Of a stretch of DNA of 64,000 bases, positions 30,468-39,836 are shown one piece after another. Position 1 is the stretch's first letter. Each line of letters starts with the position of its first letter. The notes beneath the pieces were generated by a model. The model was not told where the DNA came from. It was given only the letters and a program-made list of their open reading frames with translations, and ran no database searches. The stretch is from Streptomyces meridianus (GTDB lineage: Bacteria; Actinomycetota; Actinomycetes; Streptomycetales; Streptomycetaceae), in NCBI RefSeq assembly GCF_023703325.1, contig NZ_JAMQGM010000016.1, positions 1 to 64,000 on the forward strand, in the 5' to 3' direction. The position numbers and the translations under genes are program-made.

Positions 30468-31016
30468 TCATGAGGGCCGCCCGCCGAACTGCCAACTGTG
30501 GACCTCGATGTGCGCGTACCGGTCCGAGATCAGGACTGCGCGTGCAGTCTCCGGGTTCTGCGCTCGTACCAGTGCCGCTGTGCCCAGCCAGATGCTGCCG
30601 TCGTCGGACAGCAGTGGCCCGTAGGCGATCAACTCGTGATCGGGCGGCAGGGTGACGTCGGCGGCCTCACCCGAGCCCATGCCGAGCACCAGGAATCGAT
30701 CGCCACCGGTTCGTCCTCCTGGGAATTCCCACATCGTGCGCCCCAGCATGTTGCGCCACCGCCGCAACAGCACATCCCGGTACACACCGGCCTGGTAGCC
30801 CGGCTCGTCGAAGACGAACGCACGGGCGGCTGCCGGGTCGGCCAGGTCGACGATATGCAGGCTGCCGGTGGGCACCCCGTCGCTGCCGGAAAACGTCGGC
30901 CCCCGGGCGATCATCTCCGACGCATAGCGATCCATGTAGGACCAGTGCTCTTCGAGCAACTCTTGGCGCAGCGCCGGCGAACCGGACCGATCACGGTGGT
31001 AGCAGAAGAACTCCAT
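30468..31016 (-). CDS. YCII-like tandem-domain protein
   Basis: A 182-residue protein made of two YCII-type ferredoxin-like halves. The first (about 1-90) starts MEFFCYHRDRSGSPALR and contains RGPTFSGSDG. The second (about 95-182) contains AYGPLLSDDGS and ends AHIEVHSWQFGG. The YCII superfamily includes muconolactone isomerase relatives, but most members have no known role. The start at 31016 gives the normal family N-terminus; an in-frame extension to 31097 is basic and unlikely. It is convergent with the epoxide hydrolase and 120 bases downstream of the cytidine deaminase gene on the same strand. Confidence 0.75.
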   Translation of the reverse strand: MEFFCYHRDRSGSPALRQELLEEHWSYMDRYASEMIARGPTFSGSDGVPTGSLHIVDLADPAAARAFVFDEPGYQAGVYRDVLLRRWRNMLGRTMWEFPGGRTGGDRFLVLGMGSGEAADVTLPPDHELIAYGPLLSDDGSIWLGTAALVRAQNPETARAVLISDRYAHIEVHSWQFGGRPS

Positions 31017-31136
31017 ACCTGACAGTCTTTCCGCCTCGGCCGCCCCTGGGACAGCAGATTTCGGCGGGTACCTGTCCCGCCGATCGGTGACGCGCAAGAC
31101 GCCGGCTGCCCGGCGGCCACGCGACAGATGGCGCGT

Positions 31137-31547
31137 CTACCCGGCCTCGAGTTGGTGGTCGGCCCACACGTAGCTTTCGGGCAGCAGGTCGGCGACGGGA
31201 ACGGCCCGGGTGCGGTCCTCGTTGCCGACGATGACCTTGAGGGTGGGGAAGTAGTCGAGAAGGACCTGACGGCACCGGCCGCAGGGCGGGACCACCCCGC
31301 GATCGCGGTCGCCCACGGCGACGACGGTGTCCAGCTCGTAGGCGCCCTGGGCGGCTGCCGCGCCGATGAGGACCAGTTCGGCACAGGGGCCTCCTGAGAA
31401 GTGGTAGGCGTTCACCGCGGTGATGATCCGGCCGTCCCGGGCGCGGGCTGCGGCTGCCATGGTGTGGTTGTCGCCCCGGCAGCGGGTGCGAGCGAGGTGA
31501 GCCGCAGCCTGGATCAGTTCGTGGTCGACGGGGTGTGCTGTGGTCAA
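31137..31547 (-). CDS. Cytidine deaminase family protein
   Basis: A 136-residue zinc deaminase of the cytidine/blasticidin-S class. The catalytic motif PCAELVLIGAA supplies one zinc cysteine and the proton-shuttle glutamate, and PPCGRCRQVL supplies the other two cysteines. The only start that fits is TTG 31547, which overlaps the stop of the Nudix gene by four bases (TTGA), so translation is probably coupled to it. Cytidine, deoxycytidine or a nucleoside antibiotic could be the substrate; the sequence does not tell them apart. Pairing with a Nudix hydrolase suggests nucleotide salvage or clean-up. Confidence 0.87.
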   Translation of the reverse strand: MTTAHPVDHELIQAAAHLARTRCRGDNHTMAAAARARDGRIITAVNAYHFSGGPCAELVLIGAAAAQGAYELDTVVAVGDRDRGVVPPCGRCRQVLLDYFPTLKVIVGNEDRTRAVPVADLLPESYVWADHQLEAG

Positions 31548-32041
31548 CTTCTCGGCCTCGATCGGGTGTCAGGTGACATCTCGCTCCGGGTCCGTCCGGC
31601 GGCCGTCGCCCAGCTCGGGTCCGCCTGTCCCAGCCAGGCGTGCTGGCCGTCCGCCGGCGGCACTGTCAGCGGCAGCGGCTCGAAGCGGCAGGCGAACGTC
31701 AGCCCGTCGTCCTCACCGTCGCTCCGTACCCGGTGAGTCCAGTCGGACGGGATGCTCGCCGGCACCCGGTGCAGGAAGAAGGTGGTCCTCCGGGGCATAC
31801 CCGTCGTGGGGTGCGGACTGCGGTCCAGCGCGACCGGCCGGACCACGACGGCGTCCGTCACCCCGGTCTCCTCGGCCAACTCGCGCAGGACCGCTCGCTC
31901 CAGGTCCACTCCCGGTTGCACACCACCGGCCGGGATCCGGGTACCCGCCTCCGGCATGCCGACGTGATCGAACACGAGCAGTTCGGGAACGGGTTCCGAC
32001 CGGACGGCATAGGCGGCGACACGGATGCGGGGCTCGGGCAT
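31544..32041 (-). CDS. Nudix hydrolase
   Basis: A 165-residue Nudix protein, expected to hydrolyse a nucleoside diphosphate linked to another group. The Nudix box is GGVQPGVDLERAVLRELAEETGV: the essential REL-x-EE-x-G core is intact, but the glutamate usually found just before the loop (GxxxxxE) is a valine. The metal-binding helix should still work. The start at ATG 32041 gives a normal N-terminus (MPEPRIRVAAYAV). It is the first gene of a pair with the cytidine deaminase and is divergent from an ABC transporter operon. Confidence 0.88.
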   Translation of the reverse strand: MPEPRIRVAAYAVRSEPVPELLVFDHVGMPEAGTRIPAGGVQPGVDLERAVLRELAEETGVTDAVVVRPVALDRSPHPTTGMPRRTTFFLHRVPASIPSDWTHRVRSDGEDDGLTFACRFEPLPLTVPPADGQHAWLGQADPSWATAAGRTRSEMSPDTRSRPRS

Positions 32042-32214
32042 CCGTCATGGTTATCAGGAAGCAGCACCAACTGGCATTTGATCCGGACCTGTTGGCGGGC
32101 CGGGACTCGGGGGCCGGTCCGGTGCCCTCGTCGCACACGGGTGCTTTCCGGTCGACGGCCGGCGAACTTCCGGAGACCGGGGACACTGTCACACCCGGCC
32201 GGAATACTGTCGGG

Positions 32215-33993
32215 GTGATCGACGCGTACGGAGACCCCGGCACCCCGGACCACCGCAGCGCAGGCCGGTACCTGTGGTGGCTGCTGACCCGGCAGACGCA
32301 CCGGGCCGTCGCCGGTGCGCTGCTGGGCACGGTGTGGATGCTCCTCCTGGCGCTCACGCCCTACCTGCTGTCCCGGGCCATCGACGACGGGCTGGTGCCC
32401 GGGGACACCACCGCGCTCACCGGCTGGGCCGCCGCCCTGTTGGGGGCCGGGGTGCTCAACGCCTGGGTGGGAACCATGCGGCACCGGACGATGACCCGGA
32501 TCCGGATGGACGCCAACTTCCGCACCGTCAAGGTCGTGATGGGGCAGGCCACCCGGCTCGGCGCCGCCCTGCCGCGCCGCACCGGCGCCGGAGAGGTCGT
32601 CACCATCGGAGTCAGCGACGTCCAGCAGATCGCCGCCGCCCTGACCGTCACCGGGCCCGGGGTGGGCGGAGCCATCGCCTACGCGGTCGTGGCCTTCCAG
32701 CTGCTGGCCGTCTCGCCGCTGCTCTCGGCCGTCGTGCTGCTCGGGGTGCCACTGATCGTGCTCCTCGTGGGCCCGATGCTGGGGCGACTGCAGGGCGCCG
32801 AGTCGGCCTACCGCGAACGGCAGTCGGCGCTCACCGCACGGATCGGGGACCTCGGCGGCGGTCTGCGCGTCCTCAACGGTCTGGGCGGCAAGGAGCTGTA
32901 CGCCGGCAACTTCCGCCGTGAGTCCGGCATGCTCCGGGCGGAGGGCTACCGAGTGGGCACCGTGACCAGCTGGATCCAGTCGTTCGGCGTCGGCCTGCCC
33001 ACGCTGTTCCTCGCCGCGGTGACCTGGCTGGGCGCGCGGATGACCGCCCAAGGCACCATCAGTACAGGCGAGTTGGTCTCCGTCTACGGATACGTTGCCG
33101 TGCTCGTGGTGCCCGTGTCGTTCTTCATCGAATGCAGCTACCAGATCAGCCGCGGCCTGGTCGTGGCCCGGCGGATCGTCGCCTTCCTCGTCCTGGAACC
33201 CGAATCCCGAGGCCAGGAAGCACGCGACGCGCCCGGTGAGCCCTCCACCCTGCGCGATCCGGAATCCGGCGTCGAGGTGATCCCCCGCCGGCTGACGGCC
33301 CTGGCCGGCGCCCGGCCGGCGGATACCGCGGCCGTCGTCGACCGCCTGGGGCGGCTCGCCGACTCGACGGCCACCTGGGGCCCGGCACCGCTCGACGAGA
33401 TCCCGCTGCCGCAGATCCGGGCCCGGATCCTGGTCGCCGACCAGGAGGCCGACCTGTTCGCCGGCACCCTGAGGGAGGCGGTCTGCGGGCGTCAGGACCG
33501 GGACGACACGGCCATCGGCCGGGCCCTGCACACGGCCGTCGCCCAGGACATCGTCGACGCCCTCCCGGACGGACTGGACTCGGCTCTCGAAGCGCAGGGC
33601 CGGAACCTCTCCGGCGGCCAGCGCCAGCGCATCCGCCTGGTGCGGGCTCTGCTGGCCGACCCGGAGGTGCTGCTGGCCGTCGACCCCACCTCCGCACTCG
33701 ACGCCCACACCGAGGCCGCCGTCGCGGAGCGACTGCGCGCCGCGCGCTCCGGGCGCACGACCGTGCTGACCACCACCTCACCGCTCGTGCTGGAACAGGC
33801 CGACACGGTGTACCACCTGTCCGACGGCAAGGTGTCCGCAGTCGGCAGCCACGCCGAACTCCTGCGCAACGATCCCGCATACCGGCGCCTCGTCATCCGG
33901 GACAGGGACGACGACACCGGCGACGAGGCGGAGGGCGACGCCACACCCGCCGGGGACGGCGGGGCACGCTCGTCGAAGGAGGCCGTCCGATGA
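32215..33993 (+). CDS. ABC exporter half with degenerate nucleotide-binding domain
   Basis: A 592-residue half-transporter. Six membrane helices occupy about residues 25-300. The ATPase domain is strongly degenerate: where a Walker A loop should be, the sequence reads LTALAGARPADTAAVV, with no GxxGxGK[ST]. Walker B has DP in place of DE (LLAVDPTSALD), yet the signature LSGGQRQR is perfect. Such subunits work only as part of a heterodimer, here with the next gene, whose start overlaps the stop by four bases. The start is uncertain: GTG 32215 is preferred because the protein then begins close to the first helix; ATG 32047 would add 56 residues of low similarity. Substrate unknown. Confidence 0.85.
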   Translation: MIDAYGDPGTPDHRSAGRYLWWLLTRQTHRAVAGALLGTVWMLLLALTPYLLSRAIDDGLVPGDTTALTGWAAALLGAGVLNAWVGTMRHRTMTRIRMDANFRTVKVVMGQATRLGAALPRRTGAGEVVTIGVSDVQQIAAALTVTGPGVGGAIAYAVVAFQLLAVSPLLSAVVLLGVPLIVLLVGPMLGRLQGAESAYRERQSALTARIGDLGGGLRVLNGLGGKELYAGNFRRESGMLRAEGYRVGTVTSWIQSFGVGLPTLFLAAVTWLGARMTAQGTISTGELVSVYGYVAVLVVPVSFFIECSYQISRGLVVARRIVAFLVLEPESRGQEARDAPGEPSTLRDPESGVEVIPRRLTALAGARPADTAAVVDRLGRLADSTATWGPAPLDEIPLPQIRARILVADQEADLFAGTLREAVCGRQDRDDTAIGRALHTAVAQDIVDALPDGLDSALEAQGRNLSGGQRQRIRLVRALLADPEVLLAVDPTSALDAHTEAAVAERLRAARSGRTTVLTTTSPLVLEQADTVYHLSDGKVSAVGSHAELLRNDPAYRRLVIRDRDDDTGDEAEGDATPAGDGGARSSKEAVR

Positions 33994-35744
33994 CCGCGTA
34001 CCCACTGCCCGTCGCCGAGCCGGCCCGGGTACGCCGCGCGGCCCTCGGCCTGGTCCGGGCCGACGGCCGCGCCTTCGCCGCCGTACTCGCCCTCAACGGG
34101 CTGGCCGCGGGCGCCGGGCTGGCCGGACCGTGGCTGCTCGGCCGCATCATCGACACGGTCCGCACCGGTGGAGGCGTCGGAGCCGTCGACCGGCTCGCGG
34201 CGGTCCTGCTGGTCTGCGCGCTGGGACAGCTGCTGCTGACCCGCTGGGCACGCCTCCTCGGGCACCGCTTCGGGGAACGGACGCTGGCCCGGGTGCGCGA
34301 GCAGTTCGTCGACCGGGCGCTCGCCCTGCCCGCCCCGGTCGTGGAGCGCGCCGGTACGGGCGACCTGACGGCCCGTGGCACCGCCGACGTCGCCGCCGTC
34401 GGCACCACGTTGCGGGACGTGGGCCCGAAAGTGCTCATCGCGTCGGTTCAGGTGCTGTTCATCCTGGGTGCGCTGTTCGTGCTCGACCCGCTGCTCGGCG
34501 TCTGCGGAGTGCTCGGCCTGACCGGCGTCCATGTCGCTTTGCGCTGGTACATGCGCCGCGCACCGGCCGGCTACCTCGCCGAGGGCGCCGCCACCTCGGC
34601 GCTCGCCGAGATCCTCACGGCCACCGCCACCGGGGCACGCACCGTCGACGCCTTCGGGCTCCAGCAGCGCCGCATCGCGGCGAGCCGGGAGGCCATCGAG
34701 GAGTCCCGGCGGACCCGCACCTGGACGCTGTTCCTGCGCAGCGTGTTCTTCACCGCCGTGGGGATCTCCTCCATCGCCCCGGTGGCGGGTGTGCTCCTCG
34801 TCGGCAGTGTGCTGCACGGACACGGTGCGGTGACCCTGGGCGCCGTCGTGGCCGCGGCCCTGTATCTCCAGCAGCTGGCCGAGCCGCTCGACACCGTCCT
34901 CATGGGGATCGAGCAACTGCAGAGCAGCGGCGCGTCCTTCGCACGCGTCGAGGGCCTGTCGCGGGCCGCCCCGGAATCCGCACCGGCCGGCTCTCCGGCG
35001 CCGGCGGACGACCGGATCGAGGTCGACGGTGTGCACTTCGCCTACGACGGCGGTCCTGACGTGCTGCACGGGGTCGGGCTGGCCCTCCGGCCGGGCGAAC
35101 GGCTGGCGCTCGTCGGGCCCTCGGGCGCCGGGAAGACGACCCTGGGCAGGCTGCTCGCCGGCGTCGACGCGCCCCGAACCGGAACGATCACCGTCGGGGG
35201 AGTCCCGGTCGCCGAGCTGGGCCCGGAACAGCTGCGGCGCCAGATCGTGCTCGTCACCCAGGAACACCACGTCTTCCTCGGCACCCTGCGGGACAACCTG
35301 CTGATCGCTGCGCCCGGCGCCTCAGATGTGCAACTGCGCGCGGCTCTCGCGGCCGTCGGTGCGGACTGGGCCGACGAGCTGCCGGACGGCCTGGAGACCG
35401 AGCTTGGAGCCCGGGGCCATCCGACGGACGGCGCCCAGGCCCAGCAACTGGCCCTGGCCCGGGTCGTGCTGGCCGACCCGCACACACTGATCCTCGACGA
35501 GGCCACGGCGCTCCTGGACCCGGGCACGGCGCGGCGCACCGAACGCGCGCTCGCCGCTGTCCTCGAAGGGCGGACCGTCATCGCCATCGCCCACCGTCTG
35601 CACACCGCACACGACGCGGACCGGGTGGGCGTGATGGAGGGCGGGCGGCTCACCGAACTCGGCGCGCACGACGACCTGGTGGCCGCCGGCGGTGCCTACG
35701 CGGCACTGTGGCGTTCCTGGCACGGCGAGCCGCGGGTTCCGTAG
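33990..35744 (+). CDS. ABC exporter half, catalytic partner
   Basis: A 584-residue half-transporter with six membrane helices (about 20-310) and an ATPase domain carrying a good Walker A (GPSGAGKTTLG) and Walker B with catalytic glutamate (LILDEATALLD), plus an intact H-loop (AIAHRLH). Its signature is degenerate: GHPTDGAQAQQ replaces LSGGQ. This is complementary to the preceding subunit, so the pair forms exactly one consensus ATP site, from Walker A/B here and LSGGQ there. Exporters of lipids, peptides or drugs have this form. ATG 33990 overlaps the upstream stop (ATGA). Confidence 0.9.
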   Translation: MTAYPLPVAEPARVRRAALGLVRADGRAFAAVLALNGLAAGAGLAGPWLLGRIIDTVRTGGGVGAVDRLAAVLLVCALGQLLLTRWARLLGHRFGERTLARVREQFVDRALALPAPVVERAGTGDLTARGTADVAAVGTTLRDVGPKVLIASVQVLFILGALFVLDPLLGVCGVLGLTGVHVALRWYMRRAPAGYLAEGAATSALAEILTATATGARTVDAFGLQQRRIAASREAIEESRRTRTWTLFLRSVFFTAVGISSIAPVAGVLLVGSVLHGHGAVTLGAVVAAALYLQQLAEPLDTVLMGIEQLQSSGASFARVEGLSRAAPESAPAGSPAPADDRIEVDGVHFAYDGGPDVLHGVGLALRPGERLALVGPSGAGKTTLGRLLAGVDAPRTGTITVGGVPVAELGPEQLRRQIVLVTQEHHVFLGTLRDNLLIAAPGASDVQLRAALAAVGADWADELPDGLETELGARGHPTDGAQAQQLALARVVLADPHTLILDEATALLDPGTARRTERALAAVLEGRTVIAIAHRLHTAHDADRVGVMEGGRLTELGAHDDLVAAGGAYAALWRSWHGEPRVP

Positions 35745-36160
35745 GGCGGGGACGGTCGCCGGCCCCCCCGAGCCGAGCCCCGGGTGCTGCCTCGCCCCTG
35801 GCCGGCAGCCCGTGACGGTGGACCGGCGCCGAGCGCCGGGCAGGCACACGCCCGCGGGTGGTCCCGGCCCTCGGCGATGCCCGAGCAGTCCGCAGAGACC
35901 CAGGGGCCGCCCGGGATGGTGGGGTCTGCCGGAGGGCTGCCGTGAGCCGGGGTGGCAGACCATCGGGCGGGCCGGATGCAGGGGCGTCCCGCCATGTCCT
36001 CGAGGCCCCGGCGGTAAGGCCGCCGAGGGAGCGTGCGCCGGGCGAAGTCCTGGCCACGGCGGTATCCGGGTGATCCCCGATTGCCCGGCCCGGCGTGCGT
36101 GCGGTGGCAGGTCGTGGTGCGATCTGGGCGACTCCCACACCAGAGAGGCTGTCATCCCTC
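35745..36160. other. Intergenic region before the metzincin protease
   Basis: These 416 bases contain no frame I would call a gene on either strand; the open frames are arginine- and proline-rich shadows without ribosome-binding sites. The promoter of the secreted protease should lie here, but no clear -35/-10 pair is visible. Confidence 0.5.
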
Positions 36161-37693
36161 ATGCGAAGATCTCTGCTCGCCGCCGGCACTGCGGCGACCG
36201 CCCTTGCCACCCTGTCACTGGGCCTGGCGATGCCCGCAGCGGCCACTGGATCGCACGGCGGGAAGGGCGAGCCCTGGGTCGTGCGCGAGGGCGTCATGCG
36301 CGCCGATGCCAAGGACTACCGCTCCCTGTGCAAGGAGAAGGACGGGAAGGCTGCGGTCCGGACGTTCCCCCTCTTCGACGGCAAGAAGATCAAGGTCGTG
36401 CAGGACGTGCTGCGCAGGGACGAGAACGGCACCGTGTACTGGAGCGGCCACGACCCGAAGCATCCCGGGACCTCCATCGCCGCGTCCGTCCTCGGAGCCT
36501 GCGGCCGCGGGCCGGTCACCCTGTCCGGTGTCGCCCAGATGGGGTTCCGCCAGTACCAGTACGACCCCCTGAGCAAGCGGCCCGGCTGGTACAGCCTGCA
36601 GGAGATCGACTCCCTCAAGCTGCCGCCCAACGGACAGGGCATCGACACCCTCACCGAGAAGAAGAAGCACCCGAAGCCGCCGAAGCCTCCGAAGGACTCG
36701 AAGCGGGCCCTGCAGGTCGCCACTCCCGAGAACCCCGCGGGCATCGACATCGTCGTCGCCTACACCCCGGCCACCGTCACCGAACTCGGCAGCGTCGCAG
36801 CCGTCCAGTCCCGCATCGAGTACGGCGTGAACCAGCTCAACAGGGCCTTCGCCAGCAGCAATGTGCCGGCCAGCGTGCACGTGGTGAACACCTACCAGAC
36901 CGAGCCGACCGGTATCCCCCGTGAGAGCGCCGGCAGCCTGCTGGACATGATCAAGGACCCCGCGAACCAGACGCTCGGCGCCGAGGCTGCCACAGCGCGG
37001 CAGACGTACAGCGCCGACCTGGTGGCGCTCCTCGCCTCCATCCCCGCGGAGGACAGCTCGGGCAAGGCCGATCTGCCCACGCCGGCCACCGCGACGACCG
37101 ACAGCCAGGCCTTCTCGGTCACCAGCATCTACTCGGTGACCGGGTGGGAGAACCTCGCACACGAGATCGGCCACAACTTCGGACTGTGGCACGACCGGCA
37201 GACCGTGGTGAACAACGGCGGAACGCCTCCGCCGAACACCATCCACTACGGCTGGATCACGCCCAACCTGCAGAACCACACGATCATGGCCTACGACACT
37301 CCCTGCCGGCCCCAGAACTGCAAGGTCGTCAACCAGTACTCCAACACGGAGAACACGTTCGACGGCCAGCCGCTCGGCGACGAGGACAACAACAATGCCG
37401 CCGTCGCGCGGGAGAGCACCGAGATCGTGGCCGGATACCGTGCTTCCCAGGTGACGAACCGGACCTCGCTCACGTACTCCGCCGACCCTGCCGGGGGAGG
37501 GACCGTCAGGCCCAGCCTGTTCGGCCCGTACGACCCCAACACGCAGGTCACCCTCACGGCCACGTCGTCCGAGGGGTTCCAGTTCGACGGCTGGACGGTC
37601 GACGGGGTCCTTCAGGAGGGCACCACGCCGCAGTACCAGATCACCATGGACACCAACCACACGGTGGTCGCGCGGTTCAGCGCGACCGGCTGA
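36161..37693 (+). CDS. Secreted metzincin-type zinc metalloprotease
   Basis: A 510-residue secreted protease. The signal peptide covers about residues 1-29 (MRRSLLAAG, hydrophobic core, AMPAAATG). A prodomain of about 160 residues ends in a basic Lys/Pro-rich linker, and the catalytic domain carries HEIGHNFGLWHD (zinc histidines 334, 338 and 344) and the Met-turn TIMAYD. It is thus related to the reprolysin/M12 and similar families. The last 70 residues (SLTYSADPAGGGTV to VVARFSATG) form a divergent InlB-type beta-repeat, seen in cell-surface and secreted proteins. ATG 36161 has AGAGAGG about twelve bases upstream. It is followed by a hairpin terminator. Confidence 0.88.
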   Translation: MRRSLLAAGTAATALATLSLGLAMPAAATGSHGGKGEPWVVREGVMRADAKDYRSLCKEKDGKAAVRTFPLFDGKKIKVVQDVLRRDENGTVYWSGHDPKHPGTSIAASVLGACGRGPVTLSGVAQMGFRQYQYDPLSKRPGWYSLQEIDSLKLPPNGQGIDTLTEKKKHPKPPKPPKDSKRALQVATPENPAGIDIVVAYTPATVTELGSVAAVQSRIEYGVNQLNRAFASSNVPASVHVVNTYQTEPTGIPRESAGSLLDMIKDPANQTLGAEAATARQTYSADLVALLASIPAEDSSGKADLPTPATATTDSQAFSVTSIYSVTGWENLAHEIGHNFGLWHDRQTVVNNGGTPPPNTIHYGWITPNLQNHTIMAYDTPCRPQNCKVVNQYSNTENTFDGQPLGDEDNNNAAVARESTEIVAGYRASQVTNRTSLTYSADPAGGGTVRPSLFGPYDPNTQVTLTATSSEGFQFDGWTVDGVLQEGTTPQYQITMDTNHTVVARFSATG

Positions 37694-37718
37694 GCGCACG
37701 CGCGTTCCCACCGCTCGA

Positions 37719-37758
37719 CGACGGACCGCCGCGGCCGAGGGGCTGCGGCGGTCCGTCG
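37719..37758. terminator. Bidirectional hairpin terminator
   Basis: A 14-bp perfect stem (37719-37732 with 37745-37758) closes on a 12-base loop, 25 bases past the metzincin stop, in the gap to the convergent ABC importer operon. Its placement between two converging genes suggests termination on both strands. Confidence 0.65.
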
Positions 37759-37924
37759 CGTGCCGGGCGGCGGCCGGCGGGCCGCCCGGGACACCACCGG
37801 GTGCGGTGGCCGGAACACCGGGAGGACCGGTGACGTCGCGAACGCCACCGGGCCTGCCGGTCCCCGCCGTTCTGTCCGGGCGCGCACCGGACAGAACCCA
37901 TGCCGGCGGGGCTCCGCCGGAGGA

Positions 37925-39835
37925 TCAGCTCCCGGCGGGCACCCGTTCCGCCTCGTTCGGGGGCTCGTCCGGCCAGGACTCCCGGGACCGTCCCGGCCGG
38001 GGGATCGCGGCCAGCAGCCTGCGGGTGTACGCATCCCTGGCCTGCCCGATCACCTCGAGCGTGGGACCGTGTTCCACCATCACGCCCTGGTTGAGCACCA
38101 TGACCTCGTCGGCCAGGAGCCGGGCGCTCAGCAGGTCGTGGGTGATGTAGAGCATGGCGATGCCGCGCTCGCGCACCAGCCGGTCGAGCAGTTCGACGAT
38201 CTCGGCGCGGATGGACACGTCGAGCATCGAGATCGGCTCGTCGGCGACGATGACCTCGGGCTGGGGGGCCAGTGCCCGGGCGATCACCACGCGCTGGCGC
38301 TGCCCGCCCGAGAGCTGGCCCGGGAGTTTGTCGAGGTACTGCTCCGCCGGGCTCAGGCCCACCGTCTCCAGCAGTTCGGCCGCCCGCTGACGGGCCTGCT
38401 CGCCGGTCATGCCCAGATGGTTGCGCAGCGGGCGGCCGAGCGCATAGGCGATGGTCCGGGTCGGGTTGAGCGCCGAGAACGGGTCCTGGAAGACCAGTTG
38501 GACGTGGCGCCGGTAACGCCGCATGGCGCGTCGCCGCAACGTGTCCACCCGGGTGTCCTTGAACCGGATGGTGCCGCTGCTCGGCCGTTCCACGCCGGTG
38601 ATCAGCCGGGCGATGGTGGTCTTGCCGGAGCCGCTCTGGCCGACCAGCGCACTGACCCGGCCCGGGCGCAGCGCGAACGAGACGTCGTCCACGGCCCGGG
38701 TGGTCGTGGTGCGCACGCCCCGCTTGGTCCGGTACGTCTTGCCGACCCCGTCGACCACCATCACGGGCTCAGTGTCGGCGGCCCCGCGGGCGCGGGGTTC
38801 GGAGTCCGCGGAGAACACCCCGCCGAGCCGGTCGGTCGGAGCCACATCCCGCAGCAGGGCGCCGTCGTCCGGGGACTGTTCGACGAGCAGGCAGCGGGCC
38901 TGCCCGCGGCCTGCGGGCAGCAGTTCGGGGTGCTCGGTCCGGCAGGCGTCGACCGACACCGGACAGCGCGGCTCGAACAGGCAGCCGGCGTGCTCGCGGG
39001 AGAGGTCCGGCGGCCGGCCCGGAACGAACGCCACCTGCACGACCTCGTCCCGCGGGTCGGCATAACTGCCGAGCAGCCCGGCGCTGTAGGGGTGCAGCTG
39101 GGACTCGATCATGTCGCCGGCCGGCTGATCCTCGACGATCTCGCCCGCGTACATCACCATCACCCGGTCGGCCATCTCCATGACCGTGCCGAGGTCGTGG
39201 CTGATGAACAGCACGGCGAACCCGAGCTTGCGCTGGAGCTCCCGCAGCCGGTCCAGGATGTCGCGCTGGACGACGACGTCGAGGCCGGTCGTCGGCTCGT
39301 CGAGCAGCACGAACCGCGGCCGCAGCGCGAGGGCCAGGGCGAGGGCGACCCGCTGCTTCATGCCTCCCGACAGCTCGTGCGGGTAGCGGCGCAGCACGTC
39401 GCGGCCGAGCGAGACCATCTCCAGAAGCTCCCCGGCCCGCGCGTCCACGTCGGGCCGGTCGCCCGCCGCTTCGGGGTGGGCCGCGAAGGTGTCGGCGAAC
39501 TGTTCTCGGACGGTGATCACCGGGTTGAGCGAGTTCATGCTGGACTGGAAGACGGTGGACAGGTCGGCCCAGCGCAGCGGGCGCAGTTCGTCCTCGTCGA
39601 GGTGCGTGATGTCGCGGCCGTCGAAGGTGATCGAGCCGCCGGTGATCGCGGCCGGCTTCTCCAGCAGCCGCAGGATCGCGTGTCCGAGGGTGGACTTGCC
39701 GCAGCCGGACTCGCCGAGCAGGCCGACGAACTCACCCTCCTCGATCCCGAAGTCGACCTTGTCGACCGCGCGGACGGCCGCCGAGTCGCGCGGACTGTAC
39801 GTGACGCTCAGGTTCTCGACCTCGAGCAGTGTCAT
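37925..39835 (-). CDS. Opp/Dpp-type ABC importer, fused double ATPase
   Basis: A 636-residue protein that fuses two ATPase domains usually encoded by separate oppD and oppF-type genes. Domain 1 has Walker A GESGCGKST near residue 42, LSGGMKQR and LLDEPTTGLD. It ends with the oligopeptide/dipeptide C-terminal motif (LFEPRCPVSVDACRTEHPEL). Domain 2 has GQSGSGKTT near residue 405, LSGGQRQR and VADEPISMLD. Both sites look competent. It powers the two permeases encoded upstream, with only one base between genes. It is the last gene of the SBP-permease-permease-ATPase operon. Confidence 0.93.
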   Translation of the reverse strand: MTLLEVENLSVTYSPRDSAAVRAVDKVDFGIEEGEFVGLLGESGCGKSTLGHAILRLLEKPAAITGGSITFDGRDITHLDEDELRPLRWADLSTVFQSSMNSLNPVITVREQFADTFAAHPEAAGDRPDVDARAGELLEMVSLGRDVLRRYPHELSGGMKQRVALALALALRPRFVLLDEPTTGLDVVVQRDILDRLRELQRKLGFAVLFISHDLGTVMEMADRVMVMYAGEIVEDQPAGDMIESQLHPYSAGLLGSYADPRDEVVQVAFVPGRPPDLSREHAGCLFEPRCPVSVDACRTEHPELLPAGRGQARCLLVEQSPDDGALLRDVAPTDRLGGVFSADSEPRARGAADTEPVMVVDGVGKTYRTKRGVRTTTTRAVDDVSFALRPGRVSALVGQSGSGKTTIARLITGVERPSSGTIRFKDTRVDTLRRRAMRRYRRHVQLVFQDPFSALNPTRTIAYALGRPLRNHLGMTGEQARQRAAELLETVGLSPAEQYLDKLPGQLSGGQRQRVVIARALAPQPEVIVADEPISMLDVSIRAEIVELLDRLVRERGIAMLYITHDLLSARLLADEVMVLNQGVMVEHGPTLEVIGQARDAYTRRLLAAIPRPGRSRESWPDEPPNEAERVPAGS

Positions 39836-39836
39836 C

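Noticed and set aside
38141-39835. Two separate ATPase genes (oppD and oppF) instead of one fusion
   Set aside because: The frame is continuous through both ATPase domains with no stop and no internal ribosome-binding site or start at the junction.
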